NCBI GenBank assembly: GCA_964389005.1
Contig: CAYMCV010000125.1
Span: 1 to 6,613, forward strand
Direction of reading: 5' to 3'
DNA: 6,613 nucleotides
Origin: CAYMCV01 sp964389005
GTDB lineage: Bacteria > Bacillota > Clostridia > Lachnospirales > Lachnospiraceae
This document shows, piece after piece, positions 6,288 to 6,613 of this stretch (its first letter is position 1; each line of letters opens with the position of its first letter). The position numbers were made by a program, and so were the translations under genes. Below the pieces are notes generated by a model. That model was not told the origin of the DNA and did not search any database. It was given only the letters and a program-made list of their open reading frames with translations.

Positions 6288-6327
6288 GAATTAGCGAATT
6301 AGCGAATTGCCTGATTACCGAATTACC
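6288..6327. repeat. Five degenerate 8-bp tandem units (GAATTAGC-like)
   Basis: The units read GAATTAGC, GAATTAGC, GAATTGCC, TGATTACC and GAATTACC in direct succession. The first two are identical and the others differ at one to three positions. The tract lies in the non-coding spacer after the CofE-like gene. A related word, TTTCGAATTA, sits near the start of the window, so this may be a family of intergenic simple repeats in this genome. Confidence 0.75.
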
Positions 6328-6385
6328 TAGTCGAAGATGCTGAATGAGTGTTGCTAGACATTTTTAGTTGTATATTGTTTGTCCC

Positions 6386-6550
6386 GATGGGGCCCAAATT
6401 GAAGTTTTTTTGATTTTAGGCCCATCAAAAAACAGTTTTAGTAAATTGTACAGGGCCCAAAATCGTAATCTTATGATTTTAGGCCCCCTTTTTTTAACTA
6501 AAAATTATTTAAAGGGGCCTAATTCTATGATTTCGCGTTTTTAGGCCCCT
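6386..6550. repeat. Array of three 34-nt GGGCC/GGCCC hairpins, 62-63 bp period
   Basis: Three inverted-repeat elements lie at 6390-6423, 6453-6486 and 6515-6548, each exactly 34 nt. They are separated by 29 and 28 nt of AT-rich, unrelated sequence. Each begins GGGCC(C/T)AA and ends TTTTAGGCCC. The middle one folds best: GGGCC, a C-A mismatch, then AAAATCGTA pairing with TATGATTTT around a 4-nt loop. The third has a perfect 10-bp stem (6513-6522 with 6541-6550). Loop sequences differ. Arms of neighbouring units are also complementary (6479-6487 with 6514-6522), so alternative folds exist. This is not a CRISPR, because neither the interior nor the spacer is conserved as a repeat would be. The function is unknown. 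Confidence 0.75.
6453..6495 (+). terminator. Terminator-like middle hairpin of the array with a T7 tract
   Basis: The middle hairpin of the array (6453-6486) is followed by CC and seven T residues (6489-6495). This is the best intrinsic-terminator candidate for plus-strand transcription coming from the CofE-like gene, about 210 nt after its stop, or from any short transcript within the array. The two CC bases between stem and T-tract weaken the fit slightly. Confidence 0.5.
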
Positions 6551-6564
6551 GCGTCATTTTATAA

Positions 6565-6613
6565 TGTACCCCATAGAGTGGACACGACGATTTAAAAGTT
6601 TGCACCAATTTTA
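6565..6613. mobile_element. Possible terminal inverted repeat of an IS3-type element, cut by window edge
   Basis: TGTACCCCATAGAGTGGACA at 6565-6584 resembles the ends of IS3-family insertion sequences, which start with TG and commonly read like TGTACCCC...AGTGGACA. The element body would lie beyond the window. No transposase sequence or second end is visible, so this rests only on the resemblance of about 20 bases. Confidence 0.35.

Noticed and set aside
6390..6548. CRISPR array
   Set aside because: The spacing looks similar, but the 34-nt units share only their palindromic ends, the interiors differ, and there are only three. No cas gene is present.
6560..6565. TATAAT as a -10 element
   Set aside because: No -35-like hexamer lies 16-18 bp upstream. 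It overlaps the third hairpin's flank and the possible insertion sequence end.

Overview
The window looks like chromosomal DNA from a low-to-moderate GC Firmicute, most likely a gut-type Clostridia member (Lachnospiraceae or Oscillospiraceae style). The grounds are strong AGGAGG-type ribosome binding sites before every gene, AT-rich intergenic DNA with sigma-A-like promoters, intrinsic terminators with U-tracts, and the protein families present. The lineage is inferred from style and cannot be fixed from this sequence alone.

Layout: bases 1-240 are AT-rich with no supportable gene. Bases 247-630 form a long regulatory leader. It holds two candidate promoters, a 10-bp direct repeat at the promoter, a 31-codon leader peptide ORF with a near-perfect ribosome binding site (384-479), an intrinsic-terminator-like hairpin (537-565), and a second hairpin (582-616) that abuts the Shine-Dalgarno sequence of the next gene. 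This matches the logic of ribosome-mediated attenuators that control drug exporters, such as bmrB-bmrCD of Bacillus subtilis. Bases 631-4183 encode two overlapping half-transporters that form a heterodimeric ABC exporter of the BmrCD/LmrCD/TM287-288 type. The first subunit carries Asp where the catalytic Glu should be, and the second carries LSVGQ instead of LSGGQ, so one of the two ATP sites is degenerate. The operon ends in an intrinsic terminator whose loop contains the stop codon.

Bases 4209-4844 (minus strand) encode a cytoplasmic SGNH/GDSL hydrolase resembling the MsAcT arylesterase/acyltransferase group. It is divergent from a plus-strand gene at 5048-6241 encoding a CofE-like (coenzyme F420-0:L-glutamate ligase family) protein. 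Each of these two genes has its own recognisable promoter in the shared 203-bp intergenic region.

The last 370 bases have no gene but are highly structured. They contain five degenerate 8-bp tandem units (6288-6327), then three 34-nt GGGCC...GGCCC inverted-repeat hairpins spaced 62-63 bp apart (6390-6548), then a sequence resembling the terminal inverted repeat of an IS3-type element (6565 to the window edge).

The most interesting items are the leader-peptide attenuator in front of the exporter and the periodic hairpin array. The exporter and its leader appear to work together as a drug-responsive efflux module. The hydrolase and the CofE-like gene are separate transcription units with no visible functional tie to it.
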